DNA from: SZUA-442 sp963792405
GTDB taxonomy: Bacteria > Actinomycetota > Acidimicrobiia > Spongiisociales > UBA5794
NCBI GenBank assembly: GCA_963792405.1
Contig: CAWBVU010000006.1
Coordinates: forward strand, 1,364,001-1,428,000
Reading direction: 5' to 3'
DNA: 64,000 bases
Part shown: piece by piece, positions 9,703 to 17,617 of the stretch
Layout: each line of letters begins with the position of its first letter
Numbering within the stretch: position 1 is the stretch's first letter
Translations under genes and position numbers: made by a program
Notes under the pieces: generated by a model
Database searches by the model: none
Seen by the model: the letters and a program-made list of their open reading frames with translations, nothing else
What the model was told of the DNA's origin: nothing

Positions 9703-10355
9703 CCCTCGTCCTCAACGGCATCGGCTTCGACACTCGCAGCTTCGCCTTCAGGCTCCTCGCCCTCGAGCATCTCGATCGCCGCCTCGGGCTCCTCCTCGGC
9801 CCTGGCGTGGACCACGGTGGCGAGGGCGTGCTCGGGCTCGGCAAGGTACGTCACGCCGTCGATGGAGGGAAGGTCCTCGATCTTCAGCGTGTCGCCGATG
9901 CGCAGCGAGGTGACGTCGACCTCGATGGTCGAGGGGATCTTGTTCGGGAGGGCGCTGATCGACACGGAGGCCTCGAGCGTCTCGAGGATGCCGCCGTCGT
10001 CCTTGACGCCCTCAGGGATGCCGACGAGGTCGAGGCCGACCTCCGCCTGGATCTCGGTGTCCATCCGCACCTCGATGAAGTCGACGTGCTCGATGTCCCC
10101 CCGCACGGGGTTGCGCTGCAACTCACGGGCCACGGTGAGGACGGGGGTGCCATCGATGTCGAGTTCGATGATCGCGTTGAGGCCTGCCTCGGTGTGGAGG
10201 GCGACGAAGAGGTCGTGCGACGACACATGGACGGGTTGCGGGTCCATGGTGGTTCCGTAGACGACGGCGGGGACGCGCCCTTCGCGGCGGAGGCGGTTCG
10301 AGGCGCGGCTTCCCTTCGTCACGCGCTTGGAGGCCTGCAGGGTTTCCTGCTGCAT
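9699..10355 (-). CDS. rplY: Ribosomal protein bL25 (Ctc/TL5 form)
   Basis: Predicted 218 aa. The N-terminal L25 domain (RLRREGRVPAVVYG) binds 5S rRNA; residues 95-190 form the longer C-terminal beta domain found in general-stress Ctc proteins (IQAEVGLDLVGIPEGV). The extreme C-terminus is a Glu/Ala-rich acidic tail. ATG at 10355 follows AGGAGA by a normal spacing; upstream in-frame codons look non-coding. It overlaps pth downstream, and prs, glmU and aceK lie upstream on the same strand, an arrangement common in actinobacteria. Confidence 0.95.
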   Translation of the reverse strand: MQQETLQASKRVTKGSRASNRLRREGRVPAVVYGTTMDPQPVHVSSHDLFVALHTEAGLNAIIELDIDGTPVLTVARELQRNPVRGDIEHVDFIEVRMDTEIQAEVGLDLVGIPEGVKDDGGILETLEASVSISALPNKIPSTIEVDVTSLRIGDTLKIEDLPSIDGVTYLAEPEHALATVVHARAEEEPEAAIEMLEGEEPEGEAASVEADAVEDEG

Positions 10356-10463
10356 GATGGAATTCTCCTGGAGATCTCGGGGAGTCGGCAAGGAAGTGTA
10401 CGCACTCCGACGTCCTACCACGTGGGTCGCAGGTCGGCGCACTCGCCGCCGCGGCCCGGATCG

Positions 10464-10871
10464 TCAGCCGGAGAGGAAGGACAGGATGACCTGCCTGGTC
10501 GGATTGTCCCGGTTGGGGTCGACCACGACGACCGACTGCCACGTGCCGAGGGCGGGGGTGCCGTCGACCACGGGGAGGACCACCGACGGGGCAATCCAGG
10601 CGGGGAGGACGTGGTCGGCTCCGTGGCCGGGCGAGCCGTGTCGATGGCGGTAGAGCCGGTCGTCAGGCGGCAGGATACGCTCGACGGCCGCGAGGAGATC
10701 GTCGTCGGATCCCGCGCCCGTCTCGATGATCGCCACGCCCGCCGTTGCGTGCGGCACGAAGACGTTGAGGAGGCCATCGCCTCGCCCTGCCGCGAACGCC
10801 TCCAGCTCGTGTGTGATGTCGACCACTGCCGCGGACGGGCCGGTCGCGATGGTGAGCGTTCTCGTGATCAT
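10464..10871 (-). CDS. YjbQ/UPF0047 family protein
   Basis: Predicted 135 aa, the usual size for the family. The conserved core HATAG (residues 42-46) and the histidine cluster HRHGSPGHGADH with downstream PxW are the presumed metal or phosphate-binding site. Members are described as secondary thiamine-phosphate synthase-like proteins because they can weakly complement thiE; the physiological role is unsettled. ATG at 10871 overlaps the aceK stop by four bases (ATGA), so it is translated with aceK. About 110 bases separate it from rplY, where I see only the rplY ribosome binding site. Confidence 0.88.
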   Translation of the reverse strand: MITRTLTIATGPSAAVVDITHELEAFAAGRGDGLLNVFVPHATAGVAIIETGAGSDDDLLAAVERILPPDDRLYRHRHGSPGHGADHVLPAWIAPSVVLPVVDGTPALGTWQSVVVVDPNRDNPTRQVILSFLSG

Positions 10872-12589
10872 GGTGCCTCCAGGGATCGCGAGCGCCGATA
10901 CGGCAGGATCTCGATGACCTCCCCGTACTCGAGTCGCTCCTTGATCGCGTTCCAGAAGCCGGGATCGAACAGGTCTGCGTGGTGGTCGAGGAACGCCTCG
11001 CGCAGCCCCGGCTTCAACCCGAGGAACCGAGCCAGCTCCTCGGGGAAGACGTCGTGGGGGCCCACACCGTGGGCGGGGCTCTCCGCGAGGTCGTCGTACG
11101 GGTCGTCCGACTCGGGGAGGTCCCTGAATCGGTAGTCGGTGATGAGACCGATCTCGTCGTAGTCGTAGAACACGACCCTTCCCCTGGCGGTGACGCCGAA
11201 GTTCTTGAGGAGCATGTCGCCGGGGAAGATGTTCGACGCCGCCATGTTCTTGATGGCGGCCCCGTAGTCGATCACGACCCTCGTGGCCTCCTCTACGGTG
11301 GCGGTGCGAACGTACACGTCGAGGGGGATCACCTTCCTCTCCACGTACACCGTGGCGAGGTTGAGGTCACCGTTCGTGATCCGCACCGTCCTCGACGCCT
11401 CCGTCAGGAGCTCCTCGAGCACGGAGGGCTCGAATCGGCCGACGGGGAGCCTCAGGTCGACGAAGCGCTGCGCCTCGACGAGGCGGCCTGCTCGGTCGTG
11501 ACGCGACACGATCCTGTACCCGGCGGCGACGTCGTCCGGCGTCACCTGCTTCTGGGGAGGGAATCGATCCCTGATGACCTTGAACACGACGTCGTACCCG
11601 TGGAGGGTGAACACGATCATGACGAGCCCCGGCGTCCCGGGTGCGAGGACGAAGCGGTCGCTGCTCACGGCGAGGTGGCGGGAGAGCTCGCGAAACCGCT
11701 CCGTCTTCGCCTGCTTGCGGAATCCGATGGCTCCGTACACCTCCGACGGATGCCTGGTCGGGAGCAGCTCCCTGATGAACGAGACGAGCGCGGCCGGATG
11801 GTCGACGGTCACGAGGAAGGCCGATCGCGTGTAGGAGAACAGGATGGCCAGGTCGTCCTCCCCCACCAGCACGGCGCCCAGGCGGAGCCCCCAGCGGCCG
11901 TGACGGATCGCGAGCGAGAACGGTGTCACGACGCCATCGCCGGACACGTGACGGCCGACGAGATAGGCGCCCTTGCCCCGGTAGAAGAGGGAGTCGACGA
12001 CCTCGACGATCCCAGCGCCCGCAGGCATCATCACGGCGCCCTCTCGCAGGTCGTGGGTGAGGTCCGTCCACGAGGCGTGGAACCGACAGTCCCTCAGCAG
12101 CTCGGCGAGCAGCTCGACCCGGTCGCCGTCGGTCCGATAGGTACGGAGGATGTCGTCGCGGTCCGCCGGTCGGAACCCCACCGCAGGGGCGAGGAACTCG
12201 AGGTGGGGATCGATGCCCTCGGTACCGAACAGCTGCCTGGCCACCGAGTTGAAGAACGTCTCCGCGATCTCGTGGTACGGATCGGCGACGTGGTCGGCGC
12301 GGAACATCGCACGGGCCGCCGACCACGTGTCCCTGTCCGTCGTGCGGAAGCCCATGTCGAGGAGGGACTCGATCGTCTCGTCGACCGCTTCTGCATAGGC
12401 ATCGATGCGCTCGAGGAGATCACGTCGGATCGACGACCAGTCGCGGCTCTCGAAGCGGGCACCCGCGCGTCTGGTCACCGACTTGAACCTTCGCCGGTAT
12501 CCCTGGAACCCGATGGCGACGCGCACGGCCACCTGCTCGGGGGTCACGATGGTGGCTGGGGGGAGGTCCTCGACCTCAGGTGTTCTCAC
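10868..12589 (-). CDS. aceK: Isocitrate dehydrogenase kinase/phosphatase
   Basis: Predicted 573 aa, matching the roughly 575 aa of enterobacterial AceK. AceK phosphorylates and dephosphorylates isocitrate dehydrogenase and so controls flux between the TCA cycle and the glyoxylate bypass. The N-terminal regulatory region contains GFQGYRRRF; the kinase-like half has the ATP-site segment VFTLHGYDVVFKVIRDRF near residue 321 and a C-terminal catalytic region (YDYDEIGLI). Two GTG starts are possible: 12589, used here, which overlaps the prs stop by 14 bases, and 12547. Unusually, no aceA or aceB is near; instead the gene sits between prs and a yjbQ-type gene in a nucleotide and cell-wall operon. 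Confidence 0.93.
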   Translation of the reverse strand: MRTPEVEDLPPATIVTPEQVAVRVAIGFQGYRRRFKSVTRRAGARFESRDWSSIRRDLLERIDAYAEAVDETIESLLDMGFRTTDRDTWSAARAMFRADHVADPYHEIAETFFNSVARQLFGTEGIDPHLEFLAPAVGFRPADRDDILRTYRTDGDRVELLAELLRDCRFHASWTDLTHDLREGAVMMPAGAGIVEVVDSLFYRGKGAYLVGRHVSGDGVVTPFSLAIRHGRWGLRLGAVLVGEDDLAILFSYTRSAFLVTVDHPAALVSFIRELLPTRHPSEVYGAIGFRKQAKTERFRELSRHLAVSSDRFVLAPGTPGLVMIVFTLHGYDVVFKVIRDRFPPQKQVTPDDVAAGYRIVSRHDRAGRLVEAQRFVDLRLPVGRFEPSVLEELLTEASRTVRITNGDLNLATVYVERKVIPLDVYVRTATVEEATRVVIDYGAAIKNMAASNIFPGDMLLKNFGVTARGRVVFYDYDEIGLITDYRFRDLPESDDPYDDLAESPAHGVGPHDVFPEELARFLGLKPGLREAFLDHHADLFDPGFWNAIKERLEYGEVIEILPYRRSRSLEAP

Positions 12590-13547
12590 CCTTGAAGATC
12601 TCACTGACTGAGTGGTCGTTGAAGATCGCCTCGATCGCACCCGCCACGATGGGCGCCACCGACAGGACGGTGAGGTTGGCGAGCCCGAGCGCCTCCCGCG
12701 ACACCGGGAGGGTGTTGGTGATGACGATCTCGGAGAATGGAGCGGCCGCGAGGCGCTCGACGGCGGGGGGCGAGAACACGCCGTGGGTGGCGAGCACCAT
12801 CACGGACAGTGCACCCCTCGCGATGAGGAGATCGGCGGAGGCCACCACGGTCCCTGCCGTGTCGATGATGTCATCGACGATGATGCAGTGGCGGCCCGCG
12901 ACCTCGCCGACCACCTGGTCCGCCTCGATCTCGTTCCTGACGTCGGTCCGCCTGCGCTTGTAGACGAAGGCGACCTCGGCTTCGAGGTGCGCAGCGAACT
13001 TCGTTGCCCGCTTGACACCGCCCGAGTCGGGCGACACGAAGGTGATCGGGCCATCGATCCGGTGGGAGAGGTACTCCTCGAACAGCGGGAGGGCCGTGAG
13101 CGAGTCGAAGGGCGCGTCGATGAAGCCCTGCACCTGCCCGGTGTGGAGATCGACGGACGCGATGCGGTCGGCGCCCGCCGTCATGAAGAGGTCACCCATC
13201 ATCTTCGCGGTGATCGGTTCGCGCGGCCGCCCCTTCTTGTCCTGCCTGGCATACGGGAACGACGGCATGACGGCGGTGATGCGCTTCGCCGAGGCCCTCT
13301 TGAGGGCGTCGATCATGATCAACTGCTCCATGATGTGCTCGTTGATCGGGGCGCTGTGGCTCTGGATGACGAAGCAGTCGGCGCCACGGACGGATTCCGT
13401 GAACCTGATGTAGATCTCGCCGTCTGCGAACCTCGAACGCTCGACTCCACCGAGTTCGACGTCGAGGAGCTTCGCCACTGCCTCGGCGAGCTCGGGGTTC
13501 GCCGAGCCGGTGAACAGCATGAGTCGCTTCCGCCCTGGCCGTTCCAT
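12576..13547 (-). CDS. prs: Ribose-phosphate pyrophosphokinase
   Basis: Predicted 323 aa. Prs makes 5-phosphoribosyl 1-diphosphate from ribose 5-phosphate and ATP, for nucleotide, histidine and tryptophan synthesis. Class I landmarks are clear: GSANPELAEAVA at the N-terminus, the flexible-loop and ATP-site region YARQDKKGR, VDLHTGQVQGF, and the PRPP-binding loop IIVDDIIDTAGTV near residue 222. The ATG shares one base with the glmU stop (TGATG), so the two are coupled as in many actinobacteria. Confidence 0.97.
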   Translation of the reverse strand: MERPGRKRLMLFTGSANPELAEAVAKLLDVELGGVERSRFADGEIYIRFTESVRGADCFVIQSHSAPINEHIMEQLIMIDALKRASAKRITAVMPSFPYARQDKKGRPREPITAKMMGDLFMTAGADRIASVDLHTGQVQGFIDAPFDSLTALPLFEEYLSHRIDGPITFVSPDSGGVKRATKFAAHLEAEVAFVYKRRRTDVRNEIEADQVVGEVAGRHCIIVDDIIDTAGTVVASADLLIARGALSVMVLATHGVFSPPAVERLAAAPFSEIVITNTLPVSREALGLANLTVLSVAPIVAGAIEAIFNDHSVSEIFKGENT

Positions 13548-14926
13548 CAGCCCTCGTCCCCTTCTGCACGGCGCCGCCGCTTCTCAGCGTACCCCTCCAC
13601 GTTCTTCTGTGGCGATCGCTCGACGGCGAGCGCGCCAGGGGGCACGTCGGCGGTGACCACGCTGCCCGCCCCGGTGAATGCGTTGTCCCCCACGGTGACG
13701 GGAGCCACGAGCATGGTGTCGGAACCGATCCGCACGTTGTCACCGATCACCGTGCGGTGCTTGGCGTACCCGTCGTAGTTCACGGTGATCGTCCCCGCGC
13801 CGATGTTCGTCTCCGTGCCGATCGTGGCATCGCCGATGTACGACAGGTGCGGCACCTTCGAGCCGTCACCGATCACCGATCCCTTGACCTCGACGTAGGT
13901 GCCGACCTTTGCACCTCGGCCGAGGGTCGCGCCGGGACGCAGGTAGGCGAACGGACCCACCTGGGCGTCCTGGCCGATCGTGGCGGAGATGGCCACAGCC
14001 TGCTGGACCCTCGCACCGCTCGCCACCGACGTGTCGGTGAGGTGCACGTTGGGGCCGACCTCGGCTCCCGCTGCAATCGAGGTGTCGCCGACGAGATGGG
14101 TCTCGGGATGGAGCCTCGCGCCCGGCTCCACGATCGCCGTCGCATCGACGTACGTGCGTTCGGGGTCGAGCATCCACACCCCGCTGTCGAGGAGCCGATC
14201 GTTGATGCGGCGTCGCAGCACGCGGGCGACGTCGGCGAGTTGGCGCTGGGAATTGACCCCCGTGCCCTCCTCCGCATCGACCGACACGGCGATCACGCGA
14301 TGACCATCGGCGACGAGCACCTCGATCACGTCGGTGAGGTAGTACTCCCCCTGGTCGTTGTCGGTGCCGATGCGACCCACGGCGTCCGCGAGGAGTGGGC
14401 CGTCGAAGACGTACACCGAGGTGTTGATCTCCGCAATCCGCTTCTGCTCGGGGGTCGCATCGCGTTCCTCGACGATCGCGACGACCGCTCCGTCGCGACG
14501 CACGACCCTCCCGTACCCGGACGGATCGTCGAGGTGGACCGACAGGATCGATGACGCCGCCCCGGCGTCCTCGTGCGCGGCGACGAGTGCGGCGAGCGAC
14601 GACGATCGGATCAGCGGCATGTCGCCGGGGAGGACCAACACGGGTCCGTCGATCGCGGAGAGGCCTGTGAGGCCGACCGATGCCGCGTGGCCGGTGCCGT
14701 GCTGGGGCTCCTGCACGACCACGGCGACACCTTCGGGACATCGCTTCGCCACCTCTTCGGCCTGATGGCCCACCACGACGGCGGTCTCGACGACATCGAG
14801 TGCCTCCAGCTCGGACATCGCCCATTGCAGCAGGGTCCTGCCCGCCGCCTCGTGGAGCACCTTCGCCATGTCGGTCTTCATGCGGGTGCCCTTGCCGGCG
14901 GCGAGGACGATGACGCGAACACTCAT
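13547..14926 (-). CDS. glmU: Bifunctional GlmU: N-acetyltransferase and uridylyltransferase
   Basis: Predicted 459 aa. The N-terminal half is a pyrophosphorylase (LAAGKGTRMKTDMAKVLH, residues 7-24) that forms UDP-GlcNAc; the C-terminal half is a left-handed beta-helix acetyltransferase built of hexapeptide repeats from about residue 240, acetylating glucosamine 1-phosphate. UDP-GlcNAc feeds peptidoglycan. ATG at 14926 has GAGGGAGGT just upstream. A positively charged tail (EKRRRRAEG) ends the protein. Downstream it overlaps prs. Confidence 0.97.
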   Translation of the reverse strand: MSVRVIVLAAGKGTRMKTDMAKVLHEAAGRTLLQWAMSELEALDVVETAVVVGHQAEEVAKRCPEGVAVVVQEPQHGTGHAASVGLTGLSAIDGPVLVLPGDMPLIRSSSLAALVAAHEDAGAASSILSVHLDDPSGYGRVVRRDGAVVAIVEERDATPEQKRIAEINTSVYVFDGPLLADAVGRIGTDNDQGEYYLTDVIEVLVADGHRVIAVSVDAEEGTGVNSQRQLADVARVLRRRINDRLLDSGVWMLDPERTYVDATAIVEPGARLHPETHLVGDTSIAAGAEVGPNVHLTDTSVASGARVQQAVAISATIGQDAQVGPFAYLRPGATLGRGAKVGTYVEVKGSVIGDGSKVPHLSYIGDATIGTETNIGAGTITVNYDGYAKHRTVIGDNVRIGSDTMLVAPVTVGDNAFTGAGSVVTADVPPGALAVERSPQKNVEGYAEKRRRRAEGDEG

Positions 14927-15039
14927 GCGGCACCTCCCTCGTGGCTGTTCCCGGTGCGCCTGTCCCCAGTGTGCCAGTTCAGCGCCCCCCAGGCGCGGGG
15001 AACAGCGGTCGACCCCCTCGTGGACCTGCGGCGGGTCAG

Positions 15040-15111
15040 CTGGGGGGACAGGATTCGAACCCGTTCTTGATGGACCAAAACCATCCGTGCTGCCAATTAC
15101 ACCACCCCCCA
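15040..15111 (-). tRNA. tRNA-Gln (anticodon TTG)
   Basis: The minus strand folds into a 72-base cloverleaf. The acceptor TGGGGGG pairs with CCCCCCA, discriminator base G at 15040; the T-arm reads GGGTTCGAATCC and the anticodon loop TTTTGGT places TTG, which reads CAA/CAG glutamine codons. CCA is not encoded. A -10-like TACACT lies on the minus strand at 15138-15133, about 22 bases upstream of the mature 5' end. The gene sits alone between ispE and glmU. Confidence 0.95.
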
Positions 15112-15132
15112 TCGCGGGTTGCGCGGCGTCCG

Positions 15133-15138
15133 AGTGTA
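15133..15138 (-). promoter_or_regulatory. -10 box for tRNA-Gln
   Basis: TACACT on the minus strand matches the TANNNT -10 consensus and lies about 22 bases from the tRNA 5' end. No strong -35 was seen. Confidence 0.45.
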
Positions 15139-15166
15139 GAGCCGGCGACCCTGCAGTCCCCTGCCC

Positions 15167-16015
15167 TCACCCATCGATCGGCTCCCATCCGCGGTCGAGC
15201 GGTTCCACGCCAACCGCAAGGCGACTCGGGAGGTCGAAGGTATCGGCTGCGGAGGTCGCCTCGTCGAGTGACGGGAAGAAGGCGAACAGGGCCGAGCCCG
15301 AGCCCGTCATCGCGACGGAGGTGCCCCAGCGCGAGGCGAGGTCCGATGCCCATGAGCCGACGCGCTCGTCCATCGACACCGCCGCAGGGAAGAGGTCGTT
15401 GCGTATGGGTGGTCCTCCCCTGAGCGCCGGCGGGAGATCGCCGTCGGGTATCGCCGGGCCTTCGGGCCCGTCGAGCAGGTCCCATGCCCTGAACACCGCC
15501 GGTGTGGACATCGAGAACGGAGGCACGACGATGGCGAGGGCGAAGCCCCCCAGCGGAGCCATCGGTGTGAGACGCTCACCCCTGCCTTCGGCGAGGCAGG
15601 AACCACCGACATAGGCGAACGGCACGTCCGCACCCAGGCCCTCGGCGATCTCGCCCGCCGTCTCGTCGTCGAGGCCGAACCGTCGTGCCATCAGGCCGAG
15701 CGCCGCTGCCGCATCGGCGGAGCCTCCCCCGAGTCCCGCACCCGCAGGGATGCGCTTCACGATCGACAGCGCTGCGGGTTGGCCCACCCTGGCGGTCCGG
15801 CGGGCCGCGTCGAGGGCACGCCACGCGAGGTTCGAGTCGTCGGCAGGGGCCTCGTCGTTGGACACCTCGATGACGTCACTGCTCGCAGAGGTGATCGTGA
15901 TCGTGTCCGACAGCGAGACCGACTGGAAGATCCCGCGAAGGGGGTGGTAACCATCCGCCGTGGGCGGATACACGGCCAGCGCGAGGTTGACCTTCGCGTG
16001 GGCGAGCGCCCTCAT
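15167..16015 (-). CDS. ispE: 4-diphosphocytidyl-2-C-methyl-D-erythritol kinase
   Basis: Predicted 282 aa GHMP kinase. IspE phosphorylates CDP-methylerythritol in the MEP isoprenoid pathway. Family markers: AHAKVNLALAV at the N-terminus (the Lys and Asn of the substrate site), the glycine-rich ATP loop PAGAGLGGGSADA near residue 90, and the C-terminal MTGSGSALFAFF. The ATG at 16015 overlaps the rsmA stop by four bases. Together with metG, tatD and rsmA this is a standard bacterial cluster. Confidence 0.96.
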   Translation of the reverse strand: MRALAHAKVNLALAVYPPTADGYHPLRGIFQSVSLSDTITITSASSDVIEVSNDEAPADDSNLAWRALDAARRTARVGQPAALSIVKRIPAGAGLGGGSADAAAALGLMARRFGLDDETAGEIAEGLGADVPFAYVGGSCLAEGRGERLTPMAPLGGFALAIVVPPFSMSTPAVFRAWDLLDGPEGPAIPDGDLPPALRGGPPIRNDLFPAAVSMDERVGSWASDLASRWGTSVAMTGSGSALFAFFPSLDEATSAADTFDLPSRLAVGVEPLDRGWEPIDG

Positions 16016-16848
16016 CGCGCCATCCCCTCCCCTCCTGCTTCGATTCGTGCGAGGGCAACGTAGTCCATCGGCGACAGCTGCTCCGCTCTCGACGTCGGGG
16101 CGATGCCGGCCCGGGTCAGCACTCCCGATGGGTCCTCGACCGTGCCGGTGAGCGAGCCCCGGAGCATCTTGCGACGTTTGCCGAATCCGGCGGCGGCGAT
16201 CTCGATCGCCCTCTCCGAGCGGTCGGGTGCGGGTATGCGATCGAGGACGACGACGGCCGAGTCGACGCGGGGTGCGGGCTCGAACACCTGTCGGGGCACC
16301 CCGAACGCCCGCCTCCCCTTGGCGTGGAGGCCCACCACGATCGACGGAAGGCCATAGGTCCTCGATCCGGGGCCGGCAAGGAGCCTCTCGGCGACCTCGG
16401 CCTGCACCATCACGACGAAGCGCTCGATGCACGGCGAGTGGCGCAGGGCATCGAGGACGATCCCGGTCCCCACGTGGTACGGGAGGTTCGCGACCATGGT
16501 CCATGGGCCGGGACCCAGATCGTCGCAGAGCTCGATCCGGGAGGCGTCGGCATGCCGCACCTCGACGTTGGCGGCCCCACCGAGCGAGCCTTCCAGGATG
16601 GGGAGGAGTCGCTCATCCACCTCGTAGGCGACGACCTGGTCGGCGACGGTCGCGAGCACCGAGGTGAGCGCCCCCGTTCCGGCGCCGATCTCCACCACCC
16701 GTCGCCCCTCGACGTCGGCCGTGGTGACGATCCTGCGAACGATGTTGGGGTCGGCGAGGAAGTTCTGGCCGAGGTCGCGGTCGGGTCGGTGCCCGTGCAC
16801 GTGGAGCATCGATCGGATCTCCGAACGGGGCTGGGACTCATCGGGCAT
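16012..16848 (-). CDS. rsmA: 16S rRNA (adenine1518/1519-N6) dimethyltransferase
   Basis: Predicted 278 aa. RsmA (KsgA) dimethylates two adenines in helix 45 of 16S rRNA late in 30S assembly. The SAM-binding motif VEIGAGTG is near residue 49 and the catalytic NLPYH near 119; LGQNFLADPNIV at the N-terminus is a family hallmark. Start at 16848 overlaps the tatD stop by 11 bases; an ATG further in (MLHVHGHRP) is an alternative. The protein ends in the ATGA overlap with ispE. Confidence 0.95.
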   Translation of the reverse strand: MPDESQPRSEIRSMLHVHGHRPDRDLGQNFLADPNIVRRIVTTADVEGRRVVEIGAGTGALTSVLATVADQVVAYEVDERLLPILEGSLGGAANVEVRHADASRIELCDDLGPGPWTMVANLPYHVGTGIVLDALRHSPCIERFVVMVQAEVAERLLAGPGSRTYGLPSIVVGLHAKGRRAFGVPRQVFEPAPRVDSAVVVLDRIPAPDRSERAIEIAAAGFGKRRKMLRGSLTGTVEDPSGVLTRAGIAPTSRAEQLSPMDYVALARIEAGGEGMAR

Positions 16849-17617
16849 GGGGAGCCCCGAACACTCGCGCGGCGGTGGCCGACGTGAGCCGGGCGGCTTC
16901 GTCGACATCGACACCCCACACGTCCGCGAGGGCACGGCCCGTGTACGGGAGGTAGGCGGGCTCGTTCGACTCCGACCGCTTCGCCTGCGGCGTCAGGTAC
17001 GGGGCATCGGTCTCGACCATCGTCCGATCGTGGGGTGCCTGCGCGGCGGCCAGCCGCAGCGTGTCGCCCGTCGGATAGGTGAGTGGCCCTGCGAACGAGA
17101 ACGTGGCCCCGAGGTCACGGAACCGTTTCGTCCACTTCGGTCCGCCCGTCCAGCAGTGGAGCACCGCTCGCCCGCCGAGGGCGGCGCGCTCGAGGGCATC
17201 ATGGACGTCGGCGAAGGCGTCGCGGCAGTGGATGATGATCGGCTTCCCCAGGTCGGACGCGAGCTGGAGCTGTCCTGCGAAGGCCGCGATCTGGTGGTCA
17301 CGAGGCGAGAGCTCCCTGTAGTAGTCCAGCCCGCACTCCCCCAACGCATCCGCGTTCATGGCGAGCTCGGCGATGCGGTCCGCGACGTCCGGCCAGGACG
17401 AGGCGTCGTGGGGGTGGAGGCCTGCCGACCACTTCACCGAGGCAGGGTGGTCGTGCGAGATCCGTTGTGCCTGTTCGCTGGAGGCGACATCGATGCCGGG
17501 ACACACCACCCAGTCGACACCGGCCGCTGCAGCCCTTGCGAGCGACACCGATGGGTCGTCCTCGAGGAGGAAGAGGTGTCCGTGGGTGTCGACCCAGCCG
17601 GGTCCTGGCACGGTCAC
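16838..17617 (-). CDS. tatD: TatD family metal-dependent hydrolase
   Basis: Predicted 259 aa TIM-barrel hydrolase. Metal ligands are visible in order: DTHGH, GECGLDYYR, IIIHCRD, and ETDAPYL near the C-terminus. TatD proteins act as magnesium-dependent DNases; roles in repair have been proposed, and the in vivo substrate here is unknown. The GTG at 17617 forms a GTGA overlap with the metG stop; a second GTG two codons later is possible. Placement between metG and rsmA is typical. Confidence 0.92.
   Translation of the reverse strand: MTVPGPGWVDTHGHLFLLEDDPSVSLARAAAAGVDWVVCPGIDVASSEQAQRISHDHPASVKWSAGLHPHDASSWPDVADRIAELAMNADALGECGLDYYRELSPRDHQIAAFAGQLQLASDLGKPIIIHCRDAFADVHDALERAALGGRAVLHCWTGGPKWTKRFRDLGATFSFAGPLTYPTGDTLRLAAAQAPHDRTMVETDAPYLTPQAKRSESNEPAYLPYTGRALADVWGVDVDEAARLTSATAARVFGAPHAR

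Noticed and set aside
10979..12595. Long plus-strand open frame opposite aceK
   Set aside because: Antisense shadow; no domain recognisable, whereas AceK motifs cover the other strand.
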